Shown: positions 43,766 through 54,800, numbered from the stretch's first letter. The stretch: DNA of 64,000 nt from Entoloma clypeatum (GCA_963565915.1 OY751495.1:1550001-1614000), one strand, 5' to 3'. Notes: generated by a model not told the origin, from the letters alone. Numbers and translations are program-made.

Positions 43766-46700
43766 ATTAAACGGACTTGCTTGCCTTGTATGACTGCAGA
43801 CAATAGAACCTATGTCATCCCTGCCAAGCGAGCCGCTGCGTCGACTAAGACTGTGAAGGGAGATAACCCGCCGAAAAGACGAGAAATCAGGCTGTTAGCT
43901 CAGCTCAAAACACGACGAGGACCAAAGGTTATCCGACCTGAGGTTGACAGCGGATGTGAGCGCACATGCATCCATCCCAGAATAGTACGCGAACAGAACC
44001 TCCCCACGCAAGGAATACCACCCATAGCAATTCTAAATGTGGATGGATCACCAAATCGACAACAGAAAGCGAGCCAACTTGCCGAAGTCAAACTGGATTT
44101 GGGAGCACATCAGGAAACCATGGAAGCAATGGTACTGGACATTGGGAGAACGGACATGCTCTTGGGACATGACTGGTTGGTGCACCACAACCCCACAATC
44201 AATTGGACAACCGGCGCCGTAACATTTAACTGGTGCCCAACAACATGTCGAACCAAACACTCGGATTTCAGGGTTAACCTTAATGGTCGCAAACACCGAG
44301 TTCGCATGGTTGAGGTGCGCGACAAAGACGCACCCAAAAAGTCGGATCAGAAATGGAAGCCTGGAGACCCTATCTTGGAAGCTGTCACTCCCACACCACC
44401 CCCCACAACCAAATGACCCTCATATGTTGAACGATTTGCTCATCTTTTCGAAAAAGAAAACTTCAATAAGATCCCAAAGGAGAGGGAATGGGACCATGGT
44501 ATCGAACTTACATCGGACGCACCAAAGGAACTAGGGGGAAATACATATCCTATGACACAAAAGGAACAAGAGGAATTGGACGCATTCATTGACGAGGGTC
44601 TAGCAACAGGAAAGATCCGTCCGTCCAAATCCCCTTATGCCTCCCCTTGCTTCTTCATCAACAAGAAGGATGGCTCCAGACGATTGGTACAAGATTACCG
44701 CATGGTCAATAAATTCACGGTCAAAGACAAGTTCCCACTCCCACGAATATCTGATCTCTTGGAGGTACTAAAAGATGTGGTCTACTTCAATAAAATGGAC
44801 ATCATGTGGGGCTATAACAACATCCGGATTAAGGAGGGCGATGAATGGAAAGCTGCCTTCCTCACCAGTCGAGGATTGTTCGAACCATTGGTCATGTTTT
44901 TCGGTCTTTGCAACTCCCCGGGAACGTTCTCATGAATGATGGCTAGTCTATTCCGGGACCAGATCCGCCGACATATCTGCGTGATCTACATGGATGACAT
45001 CGTGGTTATCGGTAAAACCAAGGAAGAACTCGCGCGAAACACTGAAGAAATCCTACAGATCCTATCGGACAATGATTTGTTCCTAAAGGAGAAGAAGTGT
45101 TTATGGGAAGTAACGAAATGTCCTATATTGGGATATGTGGTTGGTGAGGGATGTGTTGAGATGGAAACTGAGAAGGTGGATACAATTCGAAACTGGCGAG
45201 CACCCACATCAAAAAAGGAAGTTCAGAAGTTCCTTGGATTTGCTAACTTCTATCGATGTTTTATTGAAGGGTACTCAAACATCGCGAAACCTCTCACCGC
45301 GCTCACAGGTGGTACGGCATTTACTTGGGGACCAACAGAGCAGCAAGCCTTTGAAGGTCTCATACGGGCAATTACATCAGCACCAGTCTTGGCATTACCG
45401 AAACCAGAGGGACAGTTCAGGGGTGAAACCAATGCATTGGGCTATGCCATTGGAGCAGTACTCTCTCAGAAGCAAGACGACAAATGGCACCCCATCGTGT
45501 TCTTGTTGCAGACCATGTCCGCGGCCAAACAGAATTACAAGATATATGACAAGGAACTCCTGGCAGTTGTGGAAGCATTAAAAGATTGGAGACACTATCT
45601 GCTGAAGCCAGGGAATGTTTTGAAATCTTGACCGATCACAAGAACCTGGAATATTTCCATCATCCTCAGGACCTGAATCAATGACAGCGACACTGGAAAA
45701 TGAAGTTACAAGACTATGACTTCGAATTACGGCATGTGCCCGGCAAGACCAATGCAAAAGCGGACATCCTGTCACGCTTACCCTGGTATGAAGGGGAACT
45801 CGAACCACAGGACAGTGACCAAATGCTCAAGGAGGGACTATTCTTGAAACGGTTGGAATCAGAAGATGTGGTACAAATGGAGATGTTCACGGAGGAACAA
45901 TTCTTTGAAGGGGGTGAGACATCTGATTCCATCAAAATTGGAAACATCACAACAATTGAAAACCCATGGATCGCACGCATCAAGGCTTCGAACCGCATGG
46001 AGACAGAAGTAGCGCAGGGCCTAAAAAAGAATCCTCATTGGTATCAACAGGAGAATGGGATCACCTATGCAGGAGAACGAGTCTATGTCCTGCCAGATCC
46101 ACAATTACAACAAGAATTGATGTTTGAGTCACATGATGCACCAGTGGCTGGACATCCAGGACAGTACCGGACACATGAACTCCTCACTCACACCTACTGG
46201 TGGCCTACCATACTGCATGATGTGAAGAAGTACGTGAAGGGTTGCGACACTTGTCAACGCAACAAGATTAACCGACAAAAGCGACATGCTCCGCTACATC
46301 CCCATGCAGCACCAAGTCACCCATGGGAAGACATAGGAATCGATGTTGTGGGACCAATACCAGAATCTGATGGAAAAAACACAATTCTGGGCATCACGGA
46401 TAGACATTCAAAGATGCTTCACCTTATTCCAACAACCATGGAACTATCAGCTGAAGGATTAGCCAAGATCTATCGGGATCAGATATGGAAGCTTCATGGG
46501 ATCCCCAAGAAGATCATCAGCGATAGGGGACCGCAGTTCGCTGCGAAGTTCATGGAGATACTCTGCCGCATGCTAGGGATCAAAAGGAACCTGTCCACCA
46601 CATACCACCCACAGACTGACAGACAGGCCGAGCGATTGCATCAGGAGACGGAAGCGTTCTTACAAAACTTTGTCAACCATCTACAGGATGATTGGGCTGA

Positions 46701-47388
46701 ATGGATCCCAATCGCAGAGTTCCAGTACAATAACAAAGAACATCAGGCAACGAAGCACACCCCATTCTACCTCAACTACGGTTTACATCCGTGGAAGGGA
46801 GAGCTCGTGTTAGAAGATACCAATCCGGCTGCCAATGACTTCTTGAAAAAACTCAAACAGGCATGAGAAGAAGCCAATGCTGCGCTGAAACAAGCACAGG
46901 ATCAGATGAAGAAGACAGTTGACACACGGCGAAGTCTGTCTCGGAACTACCGCATCAGAGACAAGGTGTGGCTGGAAGGGACTAACATCAGGACCGATCG
47001 CCCCTCAAAGAAACTTGATGCACTCCGACATGGACCATTCAAAGTCCTAGAGAAGAAAGGAGCTAGCGCGTACCTTCTTGATCTTCCGAAGACTTGGAAG
47101 ATGATTCACCCTGTATTCAACGAGACTCTGTTGTCACCATATGAAACTCCGAAGTACGCCATCCAGAAAAAGAAACCAGCCCCTGATCCGATCATCGTCG
47201 AAGGACGAGAAGAGTACCATGTGTCTACGATCCTAGACTCTCGAAGGTTCCGCGGAAAGATCCAGTACCTTGTCCAGTGGGAAGGATATGGTCCAGAAGA
47301 GAACACATGGGAACCTCGAGCTAATGTTCAGAACGCTCAAGATTTGATCCGTGATTTCCATCGGCAGAACCCGTCTCGCCCACGATAA
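43766..47388 (+). pseudogene. G3 pol with complete chromodomain
   Basis: Protease VDSGCERTCIHP, RT box VIYMDDIVVIG, RNase H, integrase HHCC finger (HDAPVAGH...CDTCQ) and DDE, and the chromodomain [19 protein letters not shown] before the stop at 47386. Stops: TGA at 44414 and 44933 (both shared with G2), a frame change near 45630, TGA at 45680 and at 46864 (CGA in intact relatives). The best full reference for the pol C-terminus in this window. Confidence 0.9.
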
Positions 47389-47522
47389 AAGACAGCTCTC
47401 AGAATCCATGACAAGTATGGACCTCATCAGTCAACCACACACCGAGTTCCCCGCTCTAGTCCTTTTCCCTGCCCAATATAGCCTCCCCCTTCTTCTTCTA
47501 TCTCTCAACCATCCTCGCCGCC

Positions 47523-47894
47523 ATGTCCAACACCACCGTTACCTCCACCTCTACCACCGACATCAACCCCGCCATCGCCGCCCTCATGAACGAAGCACTC
47601 TCCATGAGAGACCAAATCCATGCTCTCGAAACTTCCCTTGCCGACCTCCTCCATCGCCAGATGCATATCCGGCTTCACTCACTGTCCAACCTACCCGTCG
47701 CCCCGAGTCCCGAGGAAAAACAAATTCTTGGAAACTACACCAGCACCCTCGTAATCGAGAATCGATGTATTTGGCTGGCTATCAAAGGCCTCGAACTTGC
47801 CGTAGCCATCAACGAGGAGTTGATATATGATTGGAGCCTCAAGGAAAGTCCGAACTGGTCCGATCCTGGCAACAACGAGGGATGGGGACAGTGA
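47523..47894 (+). CDS. G3 ORF3: conserved accessory protein
   Basis: 123 residues, ATG at 47523 in CGCCATG context, between pol and the 3' LTR. Homologous to G1 ORF3 (22393-22755). Indels relative to G1 keep the frame and lie only at the poorly conserved ends, although pol of the same copy is full of stops. The predicted protein is soluble, helical, without cysteine clusters. Role unknown. Confidence 0.72.
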   Translation: MSNTTVTSTSTTDINPAIAALMNEALSMRDQIHALETSLADLLHRQMHIRLHSLSNLPVAPSPEEKQILGNYTSTLVIENRCIWLAIKGLELAVAINEELIYDWSLKESPNWSDPGNNEGWGQ

Positions 47895-47928
47895 CTCTGT
47901 GAGGACACAGAGCTTGGAGAGGGGAACA

Positions 47929-48330
47929 TGTTACGGACTCTATGGTATGAGGACCACATCATATCTTTTACTTATCGGCCCGACTCAGCGCCCTCTTACG
48001 AGCTTACTATGTCTAATGTCTACTTTCACAACCTTCGATTTCCAGTCTGACTCATTACATTACTTCGTCATCCCCTTTAGTATACTTCGCTCCCATGCTG
48101 ACTCGCTTTCCGCAGTCAGCTTACTCACTGTACATAGCCTTCCGCAGTCACCTTACTTATGCGCACTGCCTTCCGCAGTACTGACTCATCCGCTACTGCC
48201 TATAGTCAGTACCTATATAAACCTCTTGTACTATAGTAGATTCCTTAGATTTAGCAATCACTTTGCTCTTCACCTTTCCACTTTCCTGCATACTCTGCCT
48301 GAACCTTGGAACAGTTTGTTAAGCATAACA
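47929..48330 (+). repeat. G3 3' LTR
   Basis: 402 bp, TGTTACGGACTC to GCATAACA, after the tract GGAGAGGGGAACA. Contains TATATAAACC followed by AGATTTAGCAATC (predicted RNA start), as in the gypsy-1 LTRs at 28-33 kb. The U3 part differs from those LTRs. Confidence 0.9.
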
Positions 48331-48595
48331 CAAATGTGAATAAATCCTACTGTGGGTTTAAACCATTCTCTGATGGCTCCTTCAGTGAAATGCAAGTGTC
48401 CATGATGATTGGAAAGGTATCATTTGCCAGCCCCTCACAAGCTTGTTCATGTTTTTAGGTTTGTTTGTAGTGCACATGTTAAGGATGAACCAAATAATGA
48501 AATAATATATATATAGCATAGTGAACATGTTCAAGCTTGTCAAGGGGATGGTTTAGGAGCCTGGCTGATGGCACAAATTTTGCTTGGTGCTGGGC
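48331..48595. other. No feature identified
   Basis: Short unassigned segment between the G3 LTR and the hAT-like remnant. Confidence 0.4.
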
Positions 48596-48805
48596 CCTCA
48601 GAGCGTTCTGTGAAAAAGACCAGTTTAAACCGGTCTGAACCGGTCTTTGGCTGGTCTTTCAAATCTTAAAATTTGAAGAGAACTGAGGACTGGTTGTGAT
48701 CGAAAACCTTAAAACTTGAGACCACAGTCCAGTCTCAAACCAGTTTGTTCGGGTCCAGTTTTGGTCTGGTTTCAGGTTCTTGAGACTGGACTTAGGAACA
48801 CTAGA
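48596..48805. mobile_element. hAT-like terminal remnant or MITE
   Basis: About 210 bp rich in GGTCT and AACCGG, ending GGAACACTA, which matches the tip of Z2 (TAGTGTTC read inward). The left tip GAGCGTTCTGTG is degenerate. No target duplication seen. Confidence 0.4.
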
Positions 48806-48812
48806 TTTGTTG

Positions 48813-48977
48813 GAAAAACTTTGTGGTCACGTGTGTGAACCTATGGTTGTAATACTAACAGCACAGATCAACAAAAAGCACGGGTGCCTAACAATCGATG
48901 GTGGTGGTCAGTGGAATTTTTTATTTTTTTTATTTTTTTTATTTTTACTTTTTATCATTATTAAAAACCACAATTTA
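48813..48977 (-). mobile_element. LINE pieces on the minus strand: 5' UTR relic and a LINE A-rich tail
   Basis: Minus sense CCACCACCATCGATTGTTAGGCACCCGTGC at 48915-48880 matches the LINE 5' UTR at 21070-21095. Directly upstream in minus sense is TAAATTGTGGTTTTTAATAA plus an A-rich tail (48977-48905), the LINE 3' end. The rest of that 3' end lies beyond the Tc1 insertion at 51283-51335. Confidence 0.65.
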
Positions 48978-49339
48978 CAGTGACTCACAAAATTGTCCCA
49001 ATGTTTGGACATTTTCAGGTATTTGCTGAATATAAGCAGGGGAAGTGGTAATAAAATCAAGGCCTTGGTAAACAAAACAAAGCACTGGATCGGGAGTATC
49101 CATCAAAAAAGGAATTATGTAATTTGGACTATTATATCTGGAGTTATAATTATTTTAATTCAGAAACACATTGGGACAATTATGTGAGTGGGTATCAGAA
49201 ATATCAGAAGCTGATGGTAGATCATTGCCAGGGCCTCAGAACCCTTGATTAATGGTTGATATGGTAACTTTACATCAAATGGTGCCTGACTGCAAGCTAT
49301 ATAAGCAGTCTTGATTCTTTTTCTATATTCCAATTCATC

Positions 49340-50335
49340 ATACATTCCATCTCCTCTCAGAAGGAAAACATTCTTTCTCTGGCCTCTAATGGCCATTCCA
49401 CTCGTCACATTGCCTCCAAACTGGATGTTGGGAGGTCTACCATCTTCAGAATACTTCAGAATCTTCTTCCTAACTGCCAAACTCCTCTTGCTGGCCGTCC
49501 TTCCAAGCTTATACCTACCAACATCCAATCAATTATTTCACAAATCAGGACTGGCAAGGCTTTCAATGGTTCAGGCCACTAAACATATCAACAATCTCAT
49601 CCCTACTCCAGTCTCCTCAGAAACAGTCAGAAGGGTACTCAGAAAACATTCTTTCAAGGCTGTGGTGAAGAAGAAAAAGCCCTCCCTCAGTATAAGGCAC
49701 AGGAATAAGAGGTTAGCATTTGCTCAGAAGTAGAGGGAGTGGACTGTGGAGGACTGGAAGAGGGTTATTTGGTCAGATGAAGATTTGGGTCAGATGGAAG
49801 GCAGTGGATGTGGAAAGAGAAGGGACAGGGGTTGATTGATAGGGAGATTCAGGGTACAGTGAAGTTTGAAGGAGGAAACATTATGGTTTGGGGGTGTATG
49901 GGTTGGAAAGGTGTGGGGAGGCTTGCAGAGGTTGAGGGGAAGATGAATGCTGACCAGTATGTATCCATTTTGGAGGACAATCTGCTGCCCAGTATGGAGG
50001 AGAGTGGGATATTTGAGGAGGTCATCTTTCAGCAGGACAATGACCCCAAGCACACCTCCAAGAAGGCCAAAAGGTGGATGGAAGGCAATGATATCACTCT
50101 TCTGGATTGGCCTGCATAGTCTCCAGACCTCAATCTCATTGAACACCTCTGGGTTCACATCAAGGACAGGCTTAAAGAATACCCAACACCACCAAAAGGA
50201 GTCTGGGATATTTGGGGAAGGGTAGAGGAAGTGTGGAATAATATACCCCCAGAGGTGTGTCAGAACTTGATTGAAAGTATGCCGAGAAGGGTGGAAGCAG
50301 TTATCAAGGCCAAGGGAGGCCATACCAAGTATTAG
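49340..50335 (+). pseudogene. Tc1-1 transposase (DD34E), frameshifted
   Basis: N-terminal helix-turn-helix region readable as SLASNGHSTRHIASKLDVG and GRPSKLIPTN, then after a frameshift near 49560 SSETVRRVLRKHSFKAVVKK. TAG at about 49730, just before REWTVEDWKRVIWSDE (first catalytic D), and a frameshift after it. Second D in IFQQDNDPKHTSKKAKRWM and the E in the 50130 region are present, with a TAG at 50117. Dead copy of the Tc1-2 transposase. Confidence 0.88.
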
Positions 50336-50368
50336 AATTACTGATTACTATATTTTGAATACCCTCTC

Positions 50369-51067
50369 TGTTAAGTAAGTGAAATGTCGGAGCTTTGTCG
50401 GAGTCCGTCGGAGGGAGACCAGAGCGGAACTCCAGAAATGCGGAGGAATGACAAAGGGGAGGGACGTGGCTTCAACATATGTGTTGCACTGCCATTTGTT
50501 GGATAAGTTGTCCCAATTTCAGGAGGTCGGAGGAGAGGTCGGAGGTGCGGAGGTCAGAGGAGAGATCTTGGTGAGGGACACGCTGACATGGAAGTGGTCA
50601 GACAATGTCGGAGTTGTGACTTGGACACAGTACTGAGCTTGTCGAAGGGTAACAATGGAGGAAGAGCAGAAGATGAGGATGTTGTTGGCGTATTGTACCA
50701 CAGCGAGGATCTCCAGCATGAACTGAGAGTAGAGGAGTGAACTTGGTTGATATTCAAACTGAGGAACTACAGGTATGGTACGAGCTTAAATATCTAAATG
50801 TGATTACTTTACGGAGATGGTCAGAGTAGGTCCAGAGTTGTGGTGTAAGTTGCCAGCGGCTGTATCAAACATCAGAGATGTCGGTCAATGGACCATGCAG
50901 AAAAGGCAATGCATAAGTAAATGGGAATATGAATATGGAATGCATAAAGGCATGGAGTTATGAATATAAAATGCAAGATGGCAATGTGCGGAGATGTGGA
51001 GGTAACAGATGTCTGGAATAACGGAGGACGATCGGAGTGAATCAGAGACTCAGAGACGGATATAACA
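50369..51067 (-). mobile_element. Solo LTR inside Tc1-1 (second copy of the 7099 family)
   Basis: 699 bp, minus sense TGTTATATCC to ACTTAACA. Flanks CTCTC (50364-50368) and CCCTC (51068-51072) form a near-perfect 5-bp repeat. Similar throughout to the LTR at 7099-7853, including the 66-codon ORF (50719-50519), here YANN instead of YADD. Its right edge touches the inner terminal repeat of Tc1-1. Confidence 0.85.
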
Positions 51068-51282
51068 CCCTCACAAAATTGTCCCAATGAGTAATCAAAT
51101 CAAATCATATATATCTCCATCAATTCTGATTGGAATTACGTAATTGTTTGTTCGTTGCATAGCCATGATCAAATCCTATCTTTGATGAACCAACACATTG
51201 TTTTTATCTGTCATGGTTGTTGAACTATTGTGGAAACAATCAAAAAGTGCAAAACATTGGAACAATCTTGTGAGTCACTGTA

Positions 51283-51335
51283 TATACCGGCGCCTGATTG
51301 CAGTCTGGTCTGTGCTAGGTACAAGGGGTTACCAC
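51283..51335 (-). mobile_element. LINE 3' end fragment
   Basis: Minus sense GTACCTAGCACAGACCAGAC followed by TGCAATCAGGCGCCGGTATA matches the LINE 3' termini at 55355-55400 and 10130-10165. It joins, across Tc1-1, to the tail at 48977. Confidence 0.65.
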
Positions 51336-51344
51336 TACCGTTCG

Positions 51345-51920
51345 GCATGAGAGATGGGCATTGGGGACAAGTGGGAACTGTTGGGCATGAGGCAAGGCGG
51401 TTGGGCATGAAAGACAGCTTTTGGGCACGAAGGGACGCCATTGGGGGCGAAAGGAGGCCGTTGGACACCAGTAGGGGTCATTGGATGCGAGAGTGGGCTG
51501 TTGGGCGCGAGTGGGGGCTGTTAGGCACGAAGGGAGGCTGTTGGTCATCAGTTGGGGTCGTTGGGCATGAGAGACGGGTGAGGGACGCCATTGGGGGCGA
51601 AAGGAGGCTGTTGGATGCCAGTAGGGGTTGTTGGGCACAAAGGGGGCCATTGGGGGTGAGTGGGGGCCATTAGACACGAGAACGGGACGTTGGGCGCTAG
51701 AGGGGGGTGTTGGGTGCTTGACGGGGCACAAATGGAGGCTGTTGGGCGTGAGTGGGGGTCGTTGGGCATGAGAACAGGACATTGGGCGCTAGAGCGGGGC
51801 ATTGGGTGTGAAGGGAGGCCGTTGGTCATCAGTTGGGGTCGTTGGGCACCAGAGGGGGGCGTTGGGCGTGAGGACGGGCCATTGGGCATTAGAGAGGGCG
51901 GTTGGGCGCTTGAAAGGGCC
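51345..51920 (+). repeat. Minisatellite array A4 (core GTTGGGC)
   Basis: About 575 bp of units such as GGGGGTCGTTGGGCATGAGA, the same family as A1-A3 and A5. It sits at the end of Z3 nearest the LINE fragment. ORFs across it are repeat products. Confidence 0.88.
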
Positions 51921-51969
51921 AGTGGTGGCCAGATGGAGTAGAGGTGGGGGGAATAAAGAGTGTGGGAAG

Positions 51970-52045
51970 GTTTGGCAGTCGACTTTTGGTTTGACTTTTG
52001 GCAATTGCTGAGCGTGCTCGGCAGTCAATGCCGAGCAATGCATGT
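51970..52045. repeat. Hairpin region with TTTTGGCAATTGC next to array A4
   Basis: Contains GCTCGGCAGTCAATGCCGAGC, a near-perfect inverted repeat, and two TTTGGCA(G/A)T(C/T)G copies. Homologous to 34930-34976 in Z2. Confidence 0.6.
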
Positions 52046-52412
52046 CATTGAAAATCGCGCCCTCAATGCCCAAACCATGGCACCACCAGTCCCAAAAATT
52101 ATTCATAACTTATATAGAGATACTTCAAAGCAATAGTAAGTATATATACAGTTACATACATTAGCTATGTCTGGTAGAGAGTCTATATAGCAGAATGATG
52201 TATCAAAACACACTGTAAATCGTGATAAACAGTACAGCATAAGTTCTCTTAAACACAAAAAGCAACATTTCTTACTTCCTCCTTTCCACAACCACATTAG
52301 ATTACATGTAATATATATATACTATTTAACCATTGCATGTGAACCTATTGAGACCATTCAAACACAATTCAAGGACTTTATAAGATGAATATGAGCAAAA
52401 TAGGTCGAAAAT

Positions 52413-52724
52413 TTGACCAAAAAATTCTATTTCAGATTTGGATCCTTCACATCCAGGGGATCTTATAGCACATTTGTTTTTCAAATTTGGTCCATTCCTT
52501 GGGGAGATATAGCACTTTCACTGAAATCTGTACATTTCATTATTTCTATTTTATCTAGACATCTAAAAACCATACAAGGTGTTTCAGAAGGTGAATACAT
52601 ATCTATTGATGAGTTCTATCACATCGAACTATTATTAGACTATGAGGAAGGCACCGCACATGCCTGCACGATGCATTTTGCATGTTGTTTACTATTATTT
52701 GGTCAGAGCACAGAACCTCTATAA
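52413..52724 (+). CDS. Conserved short ORF of Z3, unknown
   Basis: 103 codons, homologous to 34210-34551 in Z2. Shared blocks include HFIISILSR, VSEGEYI, IDEFYH and EEGTAH. The start codon is uncertain. It is likely a remnant of the element's own protein; no family recognised. Confidence 0.45.
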   Translation: MTKKFYFRFGSFTSRGSYSTFVFQIWSIPWGDIALSLKSVHFIISILSRHLKTIQGVSEGEYISIDEFYHIELLLDYEEGTAHACTMHFACCLLLFGQSTEPL

Positions 52725-53267
52725 CTTAAAATCCAGAGCGAAGTTTCATAAAATAAATACTTACTTAATGACATATAATTCCCTCCTACCTAATCGATAT
52801 AGTATAAACCCTTACTTGTTCCTGTGTAGACATAATAAGCAGATGTGCGATGTTTTTGGGAATTTGATTACATGTATTTGACACATTTGATGCACATGTG
52901 ATGGGCGTCATCCAATGTTGAAACAACACATCCACCCATTGCTGACTCTGCAATGAGGGCGCACATGCCAAAAATCATGTGTTTGGATGGTTTAATCATG
53001 TGTGAACCTATGTCAACAGCAAATTAACTAAGTAACATGGCTCTTGTGGACAATTTGTGATATTTGTATGGTTTAACTGAGTTTAACCAACAAATTAACC
53101 AAACCAATGAAAGATTAACTGGTTAATGATGGTTTGGTCTGGTTTAGATTTTTTTCTGAAATTTTCTTAACTGGTTAAGGTTTAGGTTAATGGATTTGGG
53201 GTCAATTAACCAAACCAAACCAAACTTTCGAACACCAGGCAGGCATGTGAATGGAAAGAGGAGGAGT

Positions 53268-53495
53268 CAATGAGGAAGATGGGAAAGAGGGAGCAGACAT
53301 GCGGGAGGGAGGTGATGGAGTGAGTCAAAAGGGATGTTGGACTTTGGCAATTGTTCGACGGTTGGCCACGTGCCCAGAACTTGCCAAGCCTGGCAACAAA
53401 AGTCGACCATATCAAAGCCCCAACATCCCTTTAACTCCCCCCCATCTCCTCCCTTCCGTGCGTCTGCCCTCCTCTCCATCTTCCTTGTCAACTAC
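53268..53495. repeat. Approximately 75-bp inverted repeat (hairpin) before array A5
   Basis: 53272-53343 (GAGGAAGATGGGAAAGAGGG ... GGGATGTTGGACTTT) pairs with 53418-53495 (AAAGCCCCAACATCCCTTT ... CTCTCCATCTTCC). The loop holds TTTGGCAATTG and CTTGCCAAG, echoing the hairpins near A3 and A4. Confidence 0.8.
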
Positions 53496-53509
53496 AGCCA
53501 TCTCTCACC

Positions 53510-53960
53510 TCAAATGGTCATCACCCCCAACGGCCGCCTCTGGTCTCCAATGGCCGCCTCTCATCTCCAACGGCCGTCTCTCATCTCCCTTGGCTCCCTC
53601 TCACCTCCAATGGCTCCTACTCATGCCCTATGGCCGTCTCTCATCTCCCTTGGCTCCCTCTCACCTCCAACAGCTCCCACTCATGCCCTACAGTCGTCTC
53701 TTGCCTCCAATGGCCACCTCTCACCTCCAATGGCTCCCCCTCATGTCTATGGCTGCCTCTCATCTCCCTTGGCTCCCTCTCACCCCAACAGCTCCCACTC
53801 GTGTCCTATGGCTGCCTCTTGTCTCCCTCGGCTGCCTCTCACCCCCAACGGCTCCCACTCGTGCCCTATGGCCGTCTCTCGCCTTCAATAGCCACCTCTG
53901 GCCAACGGCTGCCCCCTGCGGCCATATCTCATCTCCAGTGACACCCTCTTGCCCTGTGCG
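53510..53960 (-). repeat. Minisatellite array A5 (TCTCATCTCCAATGGCCGCC type)
   Basis: About 450 bp of 24-28-bp units, plus-strand form CTCTCACCTCCAATGGC-CC. Related to A1-A4 through CCAACGGCC/CCAATGGCC. The apparent proteins are repeat products. Confidence 0.85.
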
Positions 53961-54489
53961 GCCTCCTTGCCACCTTTTTTTTTGCATCTTTTCATGTCGA
54001 ACCGCAGTTCAAATCTAAACCGAACCTCCCAAACCTGAACCTCCCGATCTGCGGCCCGTCTACATGTGAGGTGGGTGAATTTGTCCATGACAATGCCTGG
54101 CGAGCTGTAAGATTCCTATCTGAAATCTGCTGCATTCACTGATGTACCCCCCACAGTGCTTCATTCCCAATATCTAGAGAGCTGATAAACTTATTTACAT
54201 GTTCATAGCATAGAGAAACTTTCTAATAATTTTGAAAGTGCACCACATCATCATCTGGACAGTGTGTGATGTTTACAATACCACCAGCTATCCCACTGGT
54301 TCTGGACCCAGAGTATCTGTCTAGAGTACTGGGTGCTTCCTACAGGACACTACAGTACACTACAGAGTGGCCTGCCAGTCTACCAGGGGTCCTCTGTAGT
54401 GACCCTGGTCACTACAGAGCTTCCTGTTTCAAATACCCTGTTCTACCATACTACAGCACTACAGAGTGCTCTGTAGTACTCCCAGGGCC
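53961..54489. other. Element-end-like DNA, no gene
   Basis: 53995-54060 is rich in GAACC (like hAT tips here). 54320-54480 is rich in CACTACAG/CTGTAGTG, like the inner arms of Z1 (18890-19110). No ORF of note. Confidence 0.5.
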
Positions 54490-54800
54490 AATCAGGGTTT
54501 GCTGATGTGCTCGCGCTTCTGTGGCAGTCCAGGCCTCAGCCCTAGATCCACGAATGCCCACATCTTTAGCACCCTCTCCAATGTCTTCCTCTTCCACATG
54601 CTTCTATGTCTCTGTGGCCTCCACCTCTCCTGCACCCTCTTGTGCCCCCCCTCCTCTCCCTGTTCCTGTTCTGAAAGGGCCATCAGTGGCTCTCCCATCA
54701 GTTTGCGGATGGTGATCCCCTCCTTCATCTGGCAAGAAGCATAGTCAATCATCCAGATTGCCACATCCCCTGCCACCTAAACTGGCATCTGAACTCCGCT
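54490..54800 (+). mobile_element. LINE relic matching 36691-36811
   Basis: GTGGCAGTCCAGGCCTCAGC and the following 110 bp match the LINE relic at 36700-36811. It encodes a Pro/Ser/Ala-rich segment in the plus frame, typical of the LINE ORF1 N-terminal half. Confidence 0.55.

Larger units (their letters stand above)
43383..48330 (+). mobile_element. gypsy-1 copy G3, 5'-truncated
   Basis: Plus-strand copy of the gypsy-1 chromovirus. Begins inside gag (NLGEETGKYILEKNVN), then pol with chromodomain, ORF3, hairpin, polypurine tract and 3' LTR (47929-48330). The 5' half of gag, leader and 5' LTR are missing. It shares disabling stops with G2. Confidence 0.92.
48978..51280 (+). mobile_element. Tc1-1: Tc1/mariner transposon with paired inverted repeats at each end
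   Basis: Tips CAGTGACTCACAAAATTGTC / mirror at 51255-51280, flanked by TA on both sides (48976-48977, 51281-51282). Each end is a 211-213-bp unit bounded by the outer repeat and an inverted inner copy (49169-49190; 51070-51089). Transposase at about 49340-50335 is broken. A solo LTR sits at 50369-51067. The element is inserted in a LINE 3' end. Confidence 0.9.
51336..53232. mobile_element. Element Z3: reversed relative of Z2
   Basis: Homologous in inverse orientation to 33950-35640 of Z2: array A4 (51345-51920), hairpin region (51970-52085), the conserved ORF (52413-52724) and the block around 52880-52960 (CCAATGTTGAAACAACACAT...TGCAATGAGG). The right tip, read inward, is TGGTGTTCGAAAGTTTGG, like the Z2 tip. 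The left tip is missing or unrecognisable. Confidence 0.7.

Noticed and set aside
48978..49190. Independent MITE inserted beside the Tc1-1 transposase
   Set aside because: The same 211-213-bp unit is at the other end and in Tc1-2 at the same distance from the transposase, so it is more likely part of the element.
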